Assembly: GCA_009746045.1 (NCBI GenBank)
Contig: RPFO01000175.1
Coordinates: 2,247,287 to 2,311,286, forward strand
Direction of reading: 5' to 3'
DNA from: Mesostigma viride
Taxonomy: Eukaryota > Streptophyta > Mesostigmatophyceae > Mesostigmatales > Mesostigmataceae
DNA length: 64,000 nt
Shown: one piece after another, positions 24,601-34,001 of the stretch
How the letters are laid out: the number at the start of each line of letters is the position of its first letter
Numbering within the stretch: position 1 is the first letter of the stretch
Notes under the pieces: model-generated
The model's database searches: none
Seen by the model: the letters and a program-made list of their open reading frames with translations, nothing else
Told to the model about the DNA's origin: nothing
Program-made: the position numbers and the translations under genes

Positions 24601-27600
24601 TCAGTGAAATAACGGGAATCATAATCAGTCTTGTTGAGTAATGAAGTAAAAATAGGTTATTTAATTATTTATCTATAACCATTCCCTGGATGGCTTTGTG
24701 CCTTACCTTCCTCCCCCCCCTAGAGAGTTGCACCACCAATCCAAGTGGCAGCTGCAGTTGTGCGCCAAGAGTGTGGATACACTTATAGTATCAATGTCAA
24801 TTATAGTATCTGTTCAGTTGCCATTGATTTGCAGTCTGTCCCTGTGGTGCTTGGTCCTGGAGGACCAATCCGTCAAACCAAGTGGCGGCTGCATCGTTGC
24901 GCGATTAATCCCTGTATTCCTACTGTTCATGTAATGCCCTGTGATGACTTCACCATTCCAAGATTGCATTGCCAAGCTTTGGCGGCTGCATCTGTGCCCT
25001 ACCAACATCCTGTATCGCTACTACATTACGGTGCCTTGCCTGTTGTGACTTGATTATTCCAGGACCATACAGTTAAGCTGTGCACGAGTAACATCTGTCA
25101 TCTCACCACCATCCACATATCGTGCCTTGCCTGTGGTGACTTGACGATTCCAGGACCGCACCGCCAAGCTGTGGCGGCTGCCCGACCTCACCCCCATGAT
25201 GACGCTGCGCGGGCACAAGCGCGGCATCTGGAGCGTGGCCTTTTCTCCTGTGGATAAGGTACGGATGCCAGCAGCTACTGGGTCGACGGCTGGTGCCTGT
25301 GTATAAGATGATCGTAATATCGATCTCGCTCGTTTACTTATGAAGTGTGGCATGGATCTCCTGTGGACAAGGTGTGGGGGGGCAGTAGCTAGCAGTGAGG
25401 GCTGGCGCCCGCTACTAACATAATAAGTGACCATGCCACTGTTGAGTTCTGGCTATCAGGAGCGTGGCCTTCTCCTGTGCACCAGTTGAGAGGCCAGGCT
25501 ATGGCCAGCCCCTGTTTGGCGCTGTCCTGACTACCAGCCTCAATGTTGCAACCTGCGGGCAGTTAAGCGCTTCATGCTTCTAAAGACGTGCTACTAAACT
25601 ATACTATACTATACTATATGCATGATACTACTACTATAGAACTATGAATGGTCTTCCCTCATGCCATTTTATCCTCCCTGCGTTGCATCTTGCCTTCTTC
25701 CTCGTCTCTAGTCTCCGCTCCTCCCTCCCCCCCATCTCTTTTCTTGCCACCCTTTTTTCTTATCTCATCGATGCGGACACCGTGCATGGCCACCACCTTT
25801 GTCTTCAACCTTGTTGCTTTCATTTTGAAATATCTCCCTCCCCCCTCTCCTGCATGTCCTCTCGCCGCAGTGCGTAGGGACTCCTTCCTTCTTCTAGCCT
25901 TCTTGTTGTAAATATCCAAGTATTATATAATAATGTTACAGCCCTTGTCTTCCTAGTATTATATAATACTCCTACACCCCTTGTCCTCCTAGTATTATAT
26001 TATACTCCTATACCCCTTGTCGTCCTAGTATGATATAATACTTCTACACCCCTTGTCCTCCTAGTATTATACAATACTCCTACACCCTTGTCCTCCTAGT
26101 ATTATATAATACTCCTATACCCCTTGCCCTCCTGGTATGATATAATACTTCTACACCCCTTATCCTCCTATTATGTAATACTCCTATTCCTTTTTGTCCT
26201 CCTAGTATAATGTAATACTGCTATACCCCTTGTCCTCATCCCCCGCACTGTATGGCCACCATTTTCCTTCTTATCATGTTGTTATTCCTAAATACATCAT
26301 GCGCCCCTATCCCCCTTGCCCTCACCGTGTGCCACCCGCAGTGTATGGCCACCATTTTCCTTCTTATCATGTTGTTATTCCTAAATACATCATGCGCCCC
26401 TATCCCCCTTGCCCTCACCGTGTGCCACCCGCACTGTGTGGCCACCATTTTCCTTCTTATCATGTTGTTATTCCTAAATACATCATACGCCCCTATCCCC
26501 CTTGCCCTCACCGTGTGCCACCCGCAGTGTGTGGCCACCTCATCAGGCGACGCGACCGTGAAGATGTGGTCGCTGGCCGACGGCTCCTGCCTGCGCACGT
26601 TCGAGGGCCACACGGCGTCGGTGCTCAAGTGCCGCTTTGTCACGCTGGGCACGCAGCTGGTGTCCGTGGGTGGGTACTTGAGTGGTCGGGCATCCTGCAT
26701 GGGGCAGTGATCGCTATACTAGTATAACCACGTAGTGACGCTGGGAGCATAGGTGGTGTCTCTCGGTAGATAGAATTTGGGTTTTCGAGACGAAGATAGC
26801 TACTTGCATGCCATCGGTGGGTGGTGGAGCTCCCTCCACACTTGGGGTGCTTATTATTATCACTACATCGCCGCTGTATGTTGGGGACGCAGCGGGTGTC
26901 CTCCGGTGGGTCGCCGCTCGTTACCACGATGGCTGTTGTGATGCTGACGGTGGGTAGTGGGGTGGACAACATGCACGGGTGCTTGTATCTAAGCAAGACT
27001 GCCGCCTGATGCCCCATGCCGCGTGCCGGTTGTATGGTCCAGGCACGGACAGCCTGCTCATGTGAATCTGCCTTTATCATGCCCGTGTATTCCCCCTTCC
27101 ACACACACGCACACACACACCACCACCACCACCACCACCACCACCACCACCACCACCACCACCACCACCACCACCACCACCACCACCACCACCACCACCT
27201 CCACCACCACCACCACCACCACCACCACCGCCGCCACCACCACCACCACCACCACCACCACCACCACCACCACCACCACCACCACCACCACCACCACCAC
27301 CACCACCACCACCACCACCACCACTTCCCCCCTTTCTCCCACCTCCCCCCTTTCTCCCACCTCCTCCTTTCCCCCACCTCCCCCTTTCCCCCACCCAGGG
27401 GCGGACGGCCTGCTCAAGCTGTGGATGGTCAAGTCCAGTGAATGCATCAACACGTTCGACGCGCACGAGGACCGGGTGGGTGGCCGGTGGTCACTATATT
27501 TTACTATACTCTCGCAGTCACTGTCCTAGCGTACTTTGTGGGCAATGCACACAATCCACGAGGACTGGGTGGGTGGGCTCTGCAGACACCACTGCGGCTT

Positions 27601-30600
27601 GCAGGTCGCATCGTGCACAGCAACACCTCCTGATCTGATGACCAACAAGTGTGTCTTGTGATTCATCCCGTACTCTTGACTTTTGAGTCAGAATGTTCCG
27701 CCATGAAGATGAGGGTGCTGACTCTTAAGTTCTATGTCTAGCTTCCTTTCTGTTCTTTCTAACGCGCTTGACCGCACAGGTCTGGGCACCAGCACGCTAA
27801 CTCGTTCTCTTGGTGCTTCCTTGTTTGCTATTGACATGCCAAACCCCACAGGTCTGGTAACTCGCACTCTTAACTGATTATCTGTTTCCTTGATTGCTAT
27901 TGACACTTTCGACCACGCAGGTCTGGGCGCTGACACTCGTACCTCCTTATCTGGGTGTTTCCTCGTTGGCTATTGACATGCTACTGTTCGACCGCAGGTG
28001 TGGGCACTGGCCGTGTCGGCCGATGAGGGAACGCTGGTAACAGGCGGCGGTGACTCATTGCTCAACATCTGGAGGGATGCCACACAGGAGGAGGAGGAAG
28101 AGGCAATCGCGGAGCAGGTTTGTTCATATTGGCCTACATGTTGTATAGGCCTGTATGTGTGTATATGCGACTGTGTTGCATGTTTGTTTATATAGGCCTA
28201 TATGTTATGTTGGCCTATACATTATACAGGCAATTGTGGTGCAGGTTTGTGATGTGTTTATAAAGTAGAAGACCAGGTGCTGGGTATTGATACAGCGGGC
28301 TGTGCGTATCGTTTCTGTTAGTTAACATAGCAGGCGGTTGCCGAGCACATGTATGCTCTTATATTTCATGACAAGTGAGTCTTGGTTGCATGCTGGCTTT
28401 CCACCATGTAGCTGTCTTGTCACGAGCAACATTTTCCTAATCCAACCCGAGCAAGTGTGTGGAATGCAAGAGGTACGCCCAACTGTTTTGTCACAAGAAG
28501 GGGGGGCGAACATGAAGTGCGGGCGGACATGCAAGGAGTGGGGGCAAGCATTTACTTTTTGTCCTGCTTGCTGTCCACGACAAGAGGGGTCTGCCCGCGG
28601 TCTTCGTGCTCTGTCTCTGGTACGACAAGAGCAGACAGTCATTTTATTCACTACTAGGGCTGGGCTGAAGAATCAGCATTCATCCTCGCCCTGCATTCCA
28701 GGGAAGTCTATCCTGCTCCGGGCGCTTGGCCCCTTCCACATAATCGTTTATCATTATTTCTATCAATTTCATCCATTCCTTTCATTATTATCGTTATCGT
28801 TATTGCTTCGTGACTCGTGACATGCTTGCGCACTCCGTCTAAAATAAAGGAATGACCTTGCGCATGTAATGCGTCTCTGATGCTACCATCTCGTGGCGTG
28901 TGCCAGCACGCCAAGGTGCTCAAGGAGCAGGACATGGCCAACGCGCTCGCCGATGGGGACTTTGCGTCTGCAGTGGCGCTCGCGTTCGAGCTTAAACGGC
29001 CCATGCAGCTGTATAAGGTGGGGTTTTATCAAGAAAATTCATTGCACTACAGTGAACATGGATTCCTTTTTCTGTAGTTGTTCGCGCTCAAGCGGCCCAT
29101 GCAGCTGTATGAGGCGCTGGTGGGGTTCTATCAAGAAATACAAGTATGCCTCGTACGGATGTTTCAATAGCAGCAGGAAGGAATTTGTGAAGGCACAACT
29201 GCCCGAGGCGGGGTATACTAGTATGAAGATTCCCTAGTATGTCAAGGAGAAGTATTGTTATGAAAATAATAACGAAATAGGACATATCTGTTATCGTCCC
29301 ACCTGAAGTCGCCCATGCAGCTGCACATGGTGGGTTTAGGTGTACTGTTGAGTAATTAAATAGTAGCACATAGCACAAGGGCGCCGCTGTGAAGGATATT
29401 TAGGATGCAGCCCGCGCAGCTGCAAAAAGTAAGTAGTTGGGGTTCGAAGAAGACAAGGTTAGTACGGTAGCAGCAATGTTCTCGATCCGTGCGGCCCACG
29501 CAGCTGGACGAGGTGGCGCGAGATGTGACATGGAGGACATATGCATTCTTTCGACTGCGTATAAAGGTTGAAAGTCTATATAGCCAGCATGGTATATTTG
29601 TAACTATTGAATTGGGGGGGAGCCGGGGCAGCAGATTTTAGTGAGAGATCCATTGCCACTGCCACTGCCACTGCCACTGCCACTGCCACTGCCACTGCCA
29701 CTGCCACTGCCACTGCCACTGCCACTGCCACTGCCACTGCCACTGCCACTGCCACTGCCACTGCCACTGCCACTGCCACTGCCACTGCCACTGCCACAGC
29801 CAAAGCCACATCCGCAGTCCACAGTCCACAGTCCACAGTCCACAGTCCACACCGGGCCAGTCCGTCTCGTTATTACGTCCCACCATTGTACAGGCCGTGC
29901 CCCAGTGTTTCCAGGGGTATCTATAAACAAGGAATTCGGGACAGCTTTCGAATGCTCCACTCTGGCATGTACCCGAGTGACATGTAGGACCGGAATGAAT
30001 CTGACATCCGGAGGGCTATGGTTCATTCATTCCAACCCCCAACCCCCAACCCCAACCCCGTCTTCTTCCCCACACACACACCGCTCTGTCCTCCCCCCCC
30101 CCTCCCCCTCTGCCAGGTGTTCACTGAGATGTCGCTCCTGGACAAGGTCGCCAATGCACCTGGGTCCCAGCCGCCAGGTACCCAGCCGCGCGACAGCATC
30201 GCTGCATGCATCGCCCGCATGACGCTGGAGCAACTCGAGGTATGCCGTGTTTGTTCGGGCACAGCTTACCACAACGTTGCTATGAATAGCATGCCCCCCG
30301 TGTTCTCCTCCTGTAGAATTTGGACGCTGTGTTCCTATAAATAGAAAGAAGGTGCACCAACGGTGCTATTCTTTTGACATTGCTTAAAGCGTCTCATCCG
30401 GAAGAACATTAATTTTGAAAAGCAAAAGCGGCGGCTGGTGCCAGCTGGACTATCTCCCTGCCCGTTCCCTGTGCCTGCTGCGCAGATAGACTTCTCATGC
30501 GGCCCCTCTGCCAATCACCTGTCCTGTTTTCTCGCTCCCTCCCTCTTGCCATCATGTTGTGTATTCTGTTCCCCAAAGAGAGGCACAGGGCTGTCCCATT

Positions 30601-33463
30601 TCGTTCACCGCTCATTTATTCGTTTTTTGGTCAACCGTTCCTTGATTCCTTGATTTGTTCATTTATGAACTCCTTCATCCGTCACAGTTTCAATCACTCG
30701 TTCACACACTCTATCATTTTAGTTTGATCCATTTATCCAGGCACTCATCCATTCGCTCTCTTTTTCATCTGACACCCCAAAGGTTCATTCGATTGATTCT
30801 GATCGATTCCCTGTGCCCCGCTGGTATAAAATATCTGTATATATGCTGCCCTTATGCCGCCCCCCGCGCAGACATGCCTCACGTACGCGCGCGAGTGGAA
30901 CACCAACGTTAAGTACTCCAACACGGCGCAGCTCGTGCTGCAGGCCGTGCTGCGAACGCACCCGCCGCGCACGCTGGTCAAGGTGGGCATTGTTCTTGTC
31001 TAGGTGGGCATCGCTCTTGCCTTGCATGTTTTCGGTGAACCCATTCCTACTTCTAGTGTACGGCGGAGCCAGCGTGGCCTCGCATGCTCGTCAAGGCGAT
31101 CTGCCTGGCTCTTGTCTAGCATGCATCTTAGTGACCCAAGCACTCCTTTATTGTCCCAATGGGGACACAAGACTAATTCGTTAATTCATTAATTGATGAA
31201 TTAATCAATTAATTAACTCCTTTATTGTCAGGGCGTAGCAAGCGTGGCCGCACACGCTTGTCAAGGTGGGCCAGCCCCCTCTTGTCTTTCAAGCTTCCTA
31301 GTGCGAGACTGTCTCTCGTGTTGGTAGTCACCTTGTTTCTCGTGCTATAATGACCGTGTTTCTCGTGCTACAATGACCCTGTTTCTCATTCTATAGTGAC
31401 CTTGTTTCTCATTTGTAGTGACCCTGTCGCTAGTGTTTATGTTTACGCATGGTGGCCATGCACGATGGACACGGTGGGCTGAAGCACTCTTGTCTAACAG
31501 TGCCACCGTGACCGATGATTAATTTTAGAATAGAGTGCATAGCAAGAATTGTCACGGGCACAAAAAACAATTTTATAGTAGAGTGCCTAGCAGGCATTGT
31601 CACGGGCACTTCAATTATTTCAAACTAGAGTGCGTAGCTTGCATCGTCATGCAGTTTATATATCTTATAGTAGAGTGCATAGCAAGCATTGTCGTTTGCA
31701 CTTTATCTAGTTCATTATAGAGTGCATATATAAAAATTTCATGGGCACTTTATCTGTTTTGTAATGGAGTTCATAGCAAGGATCGTCATGGGCACTCACT
31801 CTATTGTACAATTTAGTGCATAGCATGCATTGTCGTGGGCTCTTCATCCATGTGGGGGCAGCCTCTGCTTGCGTGGCATGTTCGGCGGGGACCGCCACGC
31901 AGCCCCCTGCGATGATGACGTCATAAGACCACCCACCCTGTTATCTTCTTGTGTTTCGTACAGTGATGGATTGTGGTAAATGGTGGATTGTGGTAAATGG
32001 TGGATCGTGGTAAATGAAGGATTGTGGTAAATGAAGGATCGTGGTACATGAAGGATTGTGGTACATGAAGGATTGTGGTAAATAAAGGATTGTGGTTAAC
32101 GATCTCTTTCTATGCCTTGATTCGGCATACACGCATGCGGCTGGCATGTATCAGGCTTGTCTATCTAACGATGCAACCTGCCTGGGTTCCCCTATCTGGG
32201 TTGCGTGCCTGCCCACCCTGGCGGCTCCCAGATCCCCAACCTGAAGGACCTGCTGGAGGGCATCGTGCCGTACACGCAGCGGCACTTTGCGCGTGTGGAC
32301 CGGCTGGTACGTGGCCTTTTTTCTCAATGGCGTGTCTAGGGGTGCTCTGAATGATTCACACGCTGATATTGATATCCATGAGACAACCAGCGCAGGCATG
32401 GCATTGCTATACTATACTATACTGACCATGATGTTATCTTTCCCACATTTGCCGAGTCGTTCAAGATGATGGAAGCGAATGGAGGTGGAAATGTGTAGCC
32501 GTTTATAAGTCTATAGTAGTATTAATGTGACCACCAGTATGTATAGTAGTACTGCTATATAGTAGTATCCATGTGACCACCAGTATGTATACTAGTAATA
32601 CTTGAGCGTTTGTCAATATTGTAGTACGTCTGCGACCCATCGCCATCTTATTCCCATCCACTCGATCGAGTCAATAACTCTGGCAGTGCAGAGGCAGCCT
32701 TGACGGGATACTTTTGGCGCGCATCCTCGCCAAGTCAAGCGTGTGCTGGTTGTCGCGTCCTTTGCTTACATAATGTGCTTTTTGTCTCATGGGGATGATA
32801 TGCTGTTTCCTTGCGTGGTGCCAAGGTCATTCGATCGATGGAAACTCCACGTACCTGCCTGTTTTGTCTGTGCTTTTGTCGGACGGTGACTGTCTCTTGG
32901 CCAATCGTCTCTTTAGCCACATCATGCCCTGTAATTGAATTATATCCCGTGTTCTATCTCCTGCCTTCAGGGTATATAGTCTAACCAGGGCTACACTGCT
33001 ATGTACTCTTCAACTTCCACAGTTTACCATCTGTCTTTTGACCTGTTTTCCTTGCTTATACCTTACTTGCTTATATCCGGCCATTACCGTGCTACTTTCT
33101 CGCCCTTTGAGTTTTGCGCAGGTGCGCACCACGTTTATCTTGGACTACATCCTTTCGTGCATGTCCGTGCTGTCCCCGGTGGGCACCGAGGGTGCTGCGG
33201 ATGCCAGCACAACGCCACTCTCTTCTGCCCTTCCCCATGCTCATGGCAATGGCATCACTCCCAAGGCGCGGGAAGGAGGAAACGTGCCCGGAGGCCACTT
33301 TGATGTTTCGGCAGACGAGGCTGCCGATCATGAGAAGCCCGCCAAGGAAAAGGGAGCCAAGAAGGCCAAAGGAAAAACTCAGAATGGCGCTGCAGCCAAG
33401 GCACCCGTGGCAGTCCTGAAAGCGCAGCCAACTGGCAAAGCAAAGAAGGCGAATGCACATTAA
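10863..33463 (+). CDS. UTP13: UTP13/TBL3-type WD40 protein of the SSU processome (22 exons)
   Basis: Exons: 10863..11018, 11336..11380, 12384..12599, 13228..13304, 14146..14251, 15113..15262, 16359..16427, 17548..17729, 18465..18624, 19429..19587, 20177..20314, 22067..22185, 24262..24457, 25154..25258, 26528..26669, 27399..27475, 27998..28117, 28907..29017, 30117..30239, 30872..30982, 32232..32306, 33122..33463. Every junction is GT-AG and phase-consistent, totalling 2979 nt (992 residues). The protein has tandem WD40 blades ([78 protein letters not shown]-like blades). These match the order of human TBL3 and plant TORMOZ blade by blade. A C-terminal Utp13 helical domain follows ([23 protein letters not shown]). 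The family is part of the U3 snoRNP/UTP-B complex in 18S rRNA maturation in the nucleolus. The last ~60 residues are a Lys/Ala-rich tail. Introns make up about 87% of the gene. Confidence 0.95.
11888..12060. repeat. 47-bp minisatellite, about 3.5 copies, UTP13 intron 2
   Basis: The unit beginning TGCTCATTCCCCTATGG recurs at 11891, 11938 and 11985 (period 47), with a partial fourth copy from about 12032. The first copies are nearly identical, so the expansion is recent. Confidence 0.9.
13526..13697. repeat. 86-bp tandem duplication, UTP13 intron 4
   Basis: Two almost identical copies (13526..13611 and 13612..13697) starting CCCTAGATCATCTG. They differ at about one position in the portion compared. 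Confidence 0.9.
14343..14395 (+). repeat. Decayed copy of the exon 5 end and its splice donor
   Basis: Exon 5 ends CCCGGACGCGTCCCGCC then TTCAG|GTGCGT at 14251. About 130 bp downstream, in the intron, CCCGGACGCGTCCTGCC then TGCAG|GTGCGT appears again. Confidence 0.85.
15283..15440 (+). repeat. Decayed copies of the exon 6 end and donor
   Basis: The exon 6 end reads GTGCGGCAGGGATAAG|GTGG at 15262. The intron repeats GTGCGGCAGGGATGAG|GTGG near 15334-15350 and a more diverged version near 15416-15440. The shared downstream sequence AGTACTCTATATTAGATAAG is also duplicated. Confidence 0.85.
16436..16600. repeat. AT-rich imperfect repeat (ATACTAATAATGCAT-type)
   Basis: Intron 7 begins with an AT-rich tract in which TACTAATAATGCATA and close variants recur at irregular spacing. 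A simple-sequence origin is likely. Confidence 0.8.
17742..18036. repeat. CTGCTGCCATCCC minisatellite, UTP13 intron 8
   Basis: About sixteen copies of an 18-bp unit of the form CCCTGCTGCTGCCRTC start a dozen bases after the exon 8 donor. Open frames across it on both strands are repeat artefacts. Confidence 0.9.
18379..18464. repeat. Poly-C, (TC)n and (CA)n tract abutting the exon 9 acceptor
   Basis: A run of about 20 C is followed by (CT)n and then (CA)-rich sequence that leads directly into ACAG|G, the exon 9 acceptor. The simple repeat therefore supplies the pyrimidine-rich 3' end of intron 8. Confidence 0.85.
18651..18920. repeat. Poly-T, (GT)n and TTCTTAAAG(T/C)ATTGTT repeats, intron 9
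   Basis: T13, then (GT)14 or so, then about ten degenerate copies of a 17-20 bp unit containing TTCTTAAA and ATTGTTTATTC. Confidence 0.85.
19606..19800 (+). repeat. Three decayed copies of the exon 10 end and donor
   Basis: Exon 10 ends GCCACCAACAGCGAGCAG|GTGAG at 19587. The intron then carries GAACAGCGAGAAG|GTAG (about 19625), GCCACCAACAGCAAGCAG|GTGCG (about 19716) and GCCACACCAACCGTGAGCAG then GTGAG (about 19792). Confidence 0.9.
21215..21385 (-). mobile_element. SINE-like element, family 1 (intron 11)
   Basis: On the minus strand the sequence runs from a GGTGCAGGTGCACTTGGTGC-like head, through CCTTGCAGGAAGTAGCCCAG, to a 3' end with CAGGGATATGTGCTACATGT and CTCCCAACGGAG. Related copies lie at 51500..51664, 55103..55221, 60130..60310 and 62308..62385. 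No clear pol III A/B boxes were recognised. Confidence 0.75.
21472..21601 (-). mobile_element. SINE-like element, family 2, with 11-bp target duplication
   Basis: Flanked by AGCGGATAGAT at 21461..21471 and 21602..21612. The minus-strand 3' end reads GACTCCCCAACGGGAGCACG and then a TTAA-rich tail. It is shorter than the 327-bp relative at 58212..58538, as expected for 5' truncation. It sits inside an older ~69-bp tandem repeat (21602-21735). Confidence 0.85.
22225..22375 (+). repeat. Decayed copies of the exon 12 end and donor
   Basis: Exon 12 ends TGGTTCGTCACCGGGTCCAG at 22185. TGATTCGTGACGGGGTCTAG (ending about 22266) and TGGTTTGTGACGGGGTCTAG (about 22366) follow, each preceded by the same TTTCAGTGCTTG(A/T)AGGG sequence. 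More diverged copies appear near 23820-23970. Confidence 0.85.
22608..23137. mobile_element. MITE, 530 bp, TTA target duplication (PIF/Harbinger-like)
   Basis: Terminal inverted repeats of about 35 bp start CAGGGTTTTCACACTCG on the left and end in its reverse complement at 23137. TTA flanks both sides (22605..22607, 23138..23140), the TWA-type duplication of PIF/Harbinger elements. No transposase frame is present. A near-perfect internal palindrome (about 22915-22985, arms of roughly 33 bp) lies in the right half. Confidence 0.85.
24720..25100 (+). repeat. Decayed upstream copies of the exon 14 start and acceptor
   Basis: The true junction is CGATTCCAG|GACCGCACCG at 25154. Upstream copies include TTATTCCAG|GACCATACAG (about 25064), CCATTCCAAGATTGCATTGC followed by GCTTTGGCGGCTGC (about 24970), and CCAAGTGGCGGCTGC (about 24880). 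Exon 14 continues GCTGTGGCGGCTGCCC. Confidence 0.85.
25265..25500 (+). repeat. Decayed downstream copies of the exon 14 end and donor
   Basis: Exon 14 ends GTGGCCTTTTCTCCTGTGG then ATAAG|GTACGG (25258). Partial copies follow: CCTGTGTATAAG (about 25300), TCTCCTGTGGACAAG|GTG (about 25372) and GAGCGTGGCCTTCTCCTGTG (about 25470). Confidence 0.8.
25920..26240. repeat. About 40-bp minisatellite, 7-8 copies, intron 14
   Basis: Imperfect units contain CTCCTAGTATTATATAATAC, then TCCTAYACCCCTTGTC. Each unit holds a short AT palindrome. Confidence 0.85.
26249..26527 (+). repeat. 93-bp tandem repeat that duplicates the exon 15 acceptor
   Basis: Three 93-bp units begin at 26249, 26342 and 26435. The true exon 15 start at 26528 is the beginning of the next period. 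Each unit starts TGT(A/G)TGGCCACC, the first bases of exon 15. The preceding dinucleotide is AC, AG, AC and AG in the four positions, so only the second and the real one keep an acceptor AG. Confidence 0.9.
26736..26915 (+). repeat. Decayed copies of the exon 15 end and donor
   Basis: Exon 15 ends GCACGCAGCTGGTGTCCGTG with GTGGGT following at 26670. The intron has GGAGCATAGGTGGTGTCTC (about 26760) and GACGCAGCGGGTGTCCTCCG with GTGGGT following (about 26905). Confidence 0.75.
27109..27324. repeat. (ACC)n/(CAC)n microsatellite, about 200 bp
   Basis: Nearly pure CAC trinucleotides with three interruptions, followed by C/T-rich repeats that run to the exon 16 acceptor at 27398. Poly-His, poly-Thr, poly-Val and poly-Gly frames here are artefacts. 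Confidence 0.95.
27545..27595 (+). repeat. Decayed copy of the exon 16 end and donor
   Basis: Exon 16 ends GCGCACGAGGACCGG|GTGGGT (27475). About 90 bp later ATCCACGAGGACTGG|GTGGGT appears. Confidence 0.85.
27755..27980 (+). repeat. Three decayed copies of the exon 17 acceptor
   Basis: True junction: TTCGACCGCAG|GTGTGGGCACTGG (27998). Upstream copies: TTGACCGCACAG|GTCTGGGCACC (about 27780), AACCCCACAG|GTCTGGTAAC (about 27852) and TTCGACCACGCAG|GTCTGGGCGCTG (about 27921). GCTATTGACA recurs before three of the four. Confidence 0.9.
29076..29520 (+). repeat. Decayed copies of the exon 18 end and donor
   Basis: Exon 18 ends CGGCCCATGCAGCTGTATAAG|GTGGGG (29017). Copies follow near 29090-29130 (CGGCCCATGCAGCTGTATGA, then a GTGGGG donor), 29310-29335 (GCCCATGCAGCTGCACATG then GTGGGT), about 29412 and about 29505. 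The first copy keeps an open frame and could be read as an alternative exon end. Confidence 0.85.
29653..29870. repeat. (CTGCCA)n microsatellite and (CAGTCCA)n
   Basis: About 24 perfect CTGCCA hexamers (29653-29797), then about five CAGTCCA-type heptamers. Dipeptide-repeat frames over it are artefacts of the repeat. Confidence 0.95.
31000..31275 (+). repeat. Decayed copies of the exon 20 end and donor
   Basis: Exon 20 ends CGCGCACGCTGGTCAAG|GTGGGC (30982). Downstream: TTCTTGTCTAG|GTGGGC (about 31003), CGCATGCTCGTCAAGGCG (about 31097) and CGCACACGCTTGTCAAG|GTGGGC (about 31266). Confidence 0.8.
31525..31840. repeat. 55-60 bp imperfect tandem repeat, intron 20
   Basis: About six units contain AGAGTGCATAGCAAGCATTG and then GTCRYGGGCACTT, well diverged from one another. 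Confidence 0.8.
31962..32100. repeat. 18-bp minisatellite, intron 20
   Basis: About eight copies of GGATTGTGGTAAATGAA with small variants (period 18). Confidence 0.9.
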
Positions 33464-33820
33464 TGCTCTGGCTTTGCCATTTGGCCAGCCTTTGGTGAAA
33501 TAGGACGTAGTCGTGCATCCAGCGGTCGCCACTAGGCAGAGCAACATACATAATTAGTTGTTATGCTGTGTGGGGACCTAGATAGCTTACACCATCCATT
33601 CCATCCCATGTTCCCCTCCCACTGAGGACTTATGCTCACGTGACGCAGTCACGTGTCTATTAATTATTAATTAATTAATGCTGTGTGGGGCTTGTAGTAA
33701 TTGTAGTGACTGCAAGTAGGCTCTGCATCAAATAAACTGCCTGTGGAAACTTACTCTCAGGGAAGCCGCACATATTTGAGGGTGCACAGCATAGTTTGAA
33801 AATTCCTAACGGTGGCCATT
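33464..33820. other. UTP13 3' flank with a short LINE remnant
   Basis: After the UTP13 stop there is a presumptive 3' UTR. It holds the 102-bp LINE tail at 33576..33677 and ends at the target site of the large nested complex. No gene was seen. Confidence 0.6.
33576..33677 (+). mobile_element. 5'-truncated LINE end, 102 bp, with 13-bp target duplication
   Basis: Flanked by ATGCTGTGTGGGG at 33563..33575 and 33678..33690. The insert is just the last ~100 bp of the same LINE family as copies A and B (ACCTAGATAGCTTACACC to a TTAATTAATTAA tail). It is a textbook target-primed product. Confidence 0.9.
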
Positions 33821-34001
33821 AATTAATTAATTAATTAACTAACAGACACGTGACTGCGTCACGTGAGAATAAGTCCTCAGTGGGAGGGGAACATGGGATG
33901 GAATGGATTAATTAATTAATTAATAGACACGTGACTGCGTCACGTGAGCATAAGTCCTCAGTGGGAGGGGAACATGGGATGGAATGGATGGTATAAGCTA
34001 T

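Noticed and set aside
27016-27466. Poly-His, poly-Thr, poly-Val and poly-Gly reading frames
   Set aside because: They are translations of the (CAC)n microsatellite in a UTP13 intron; no coding evidence outside the repeat.
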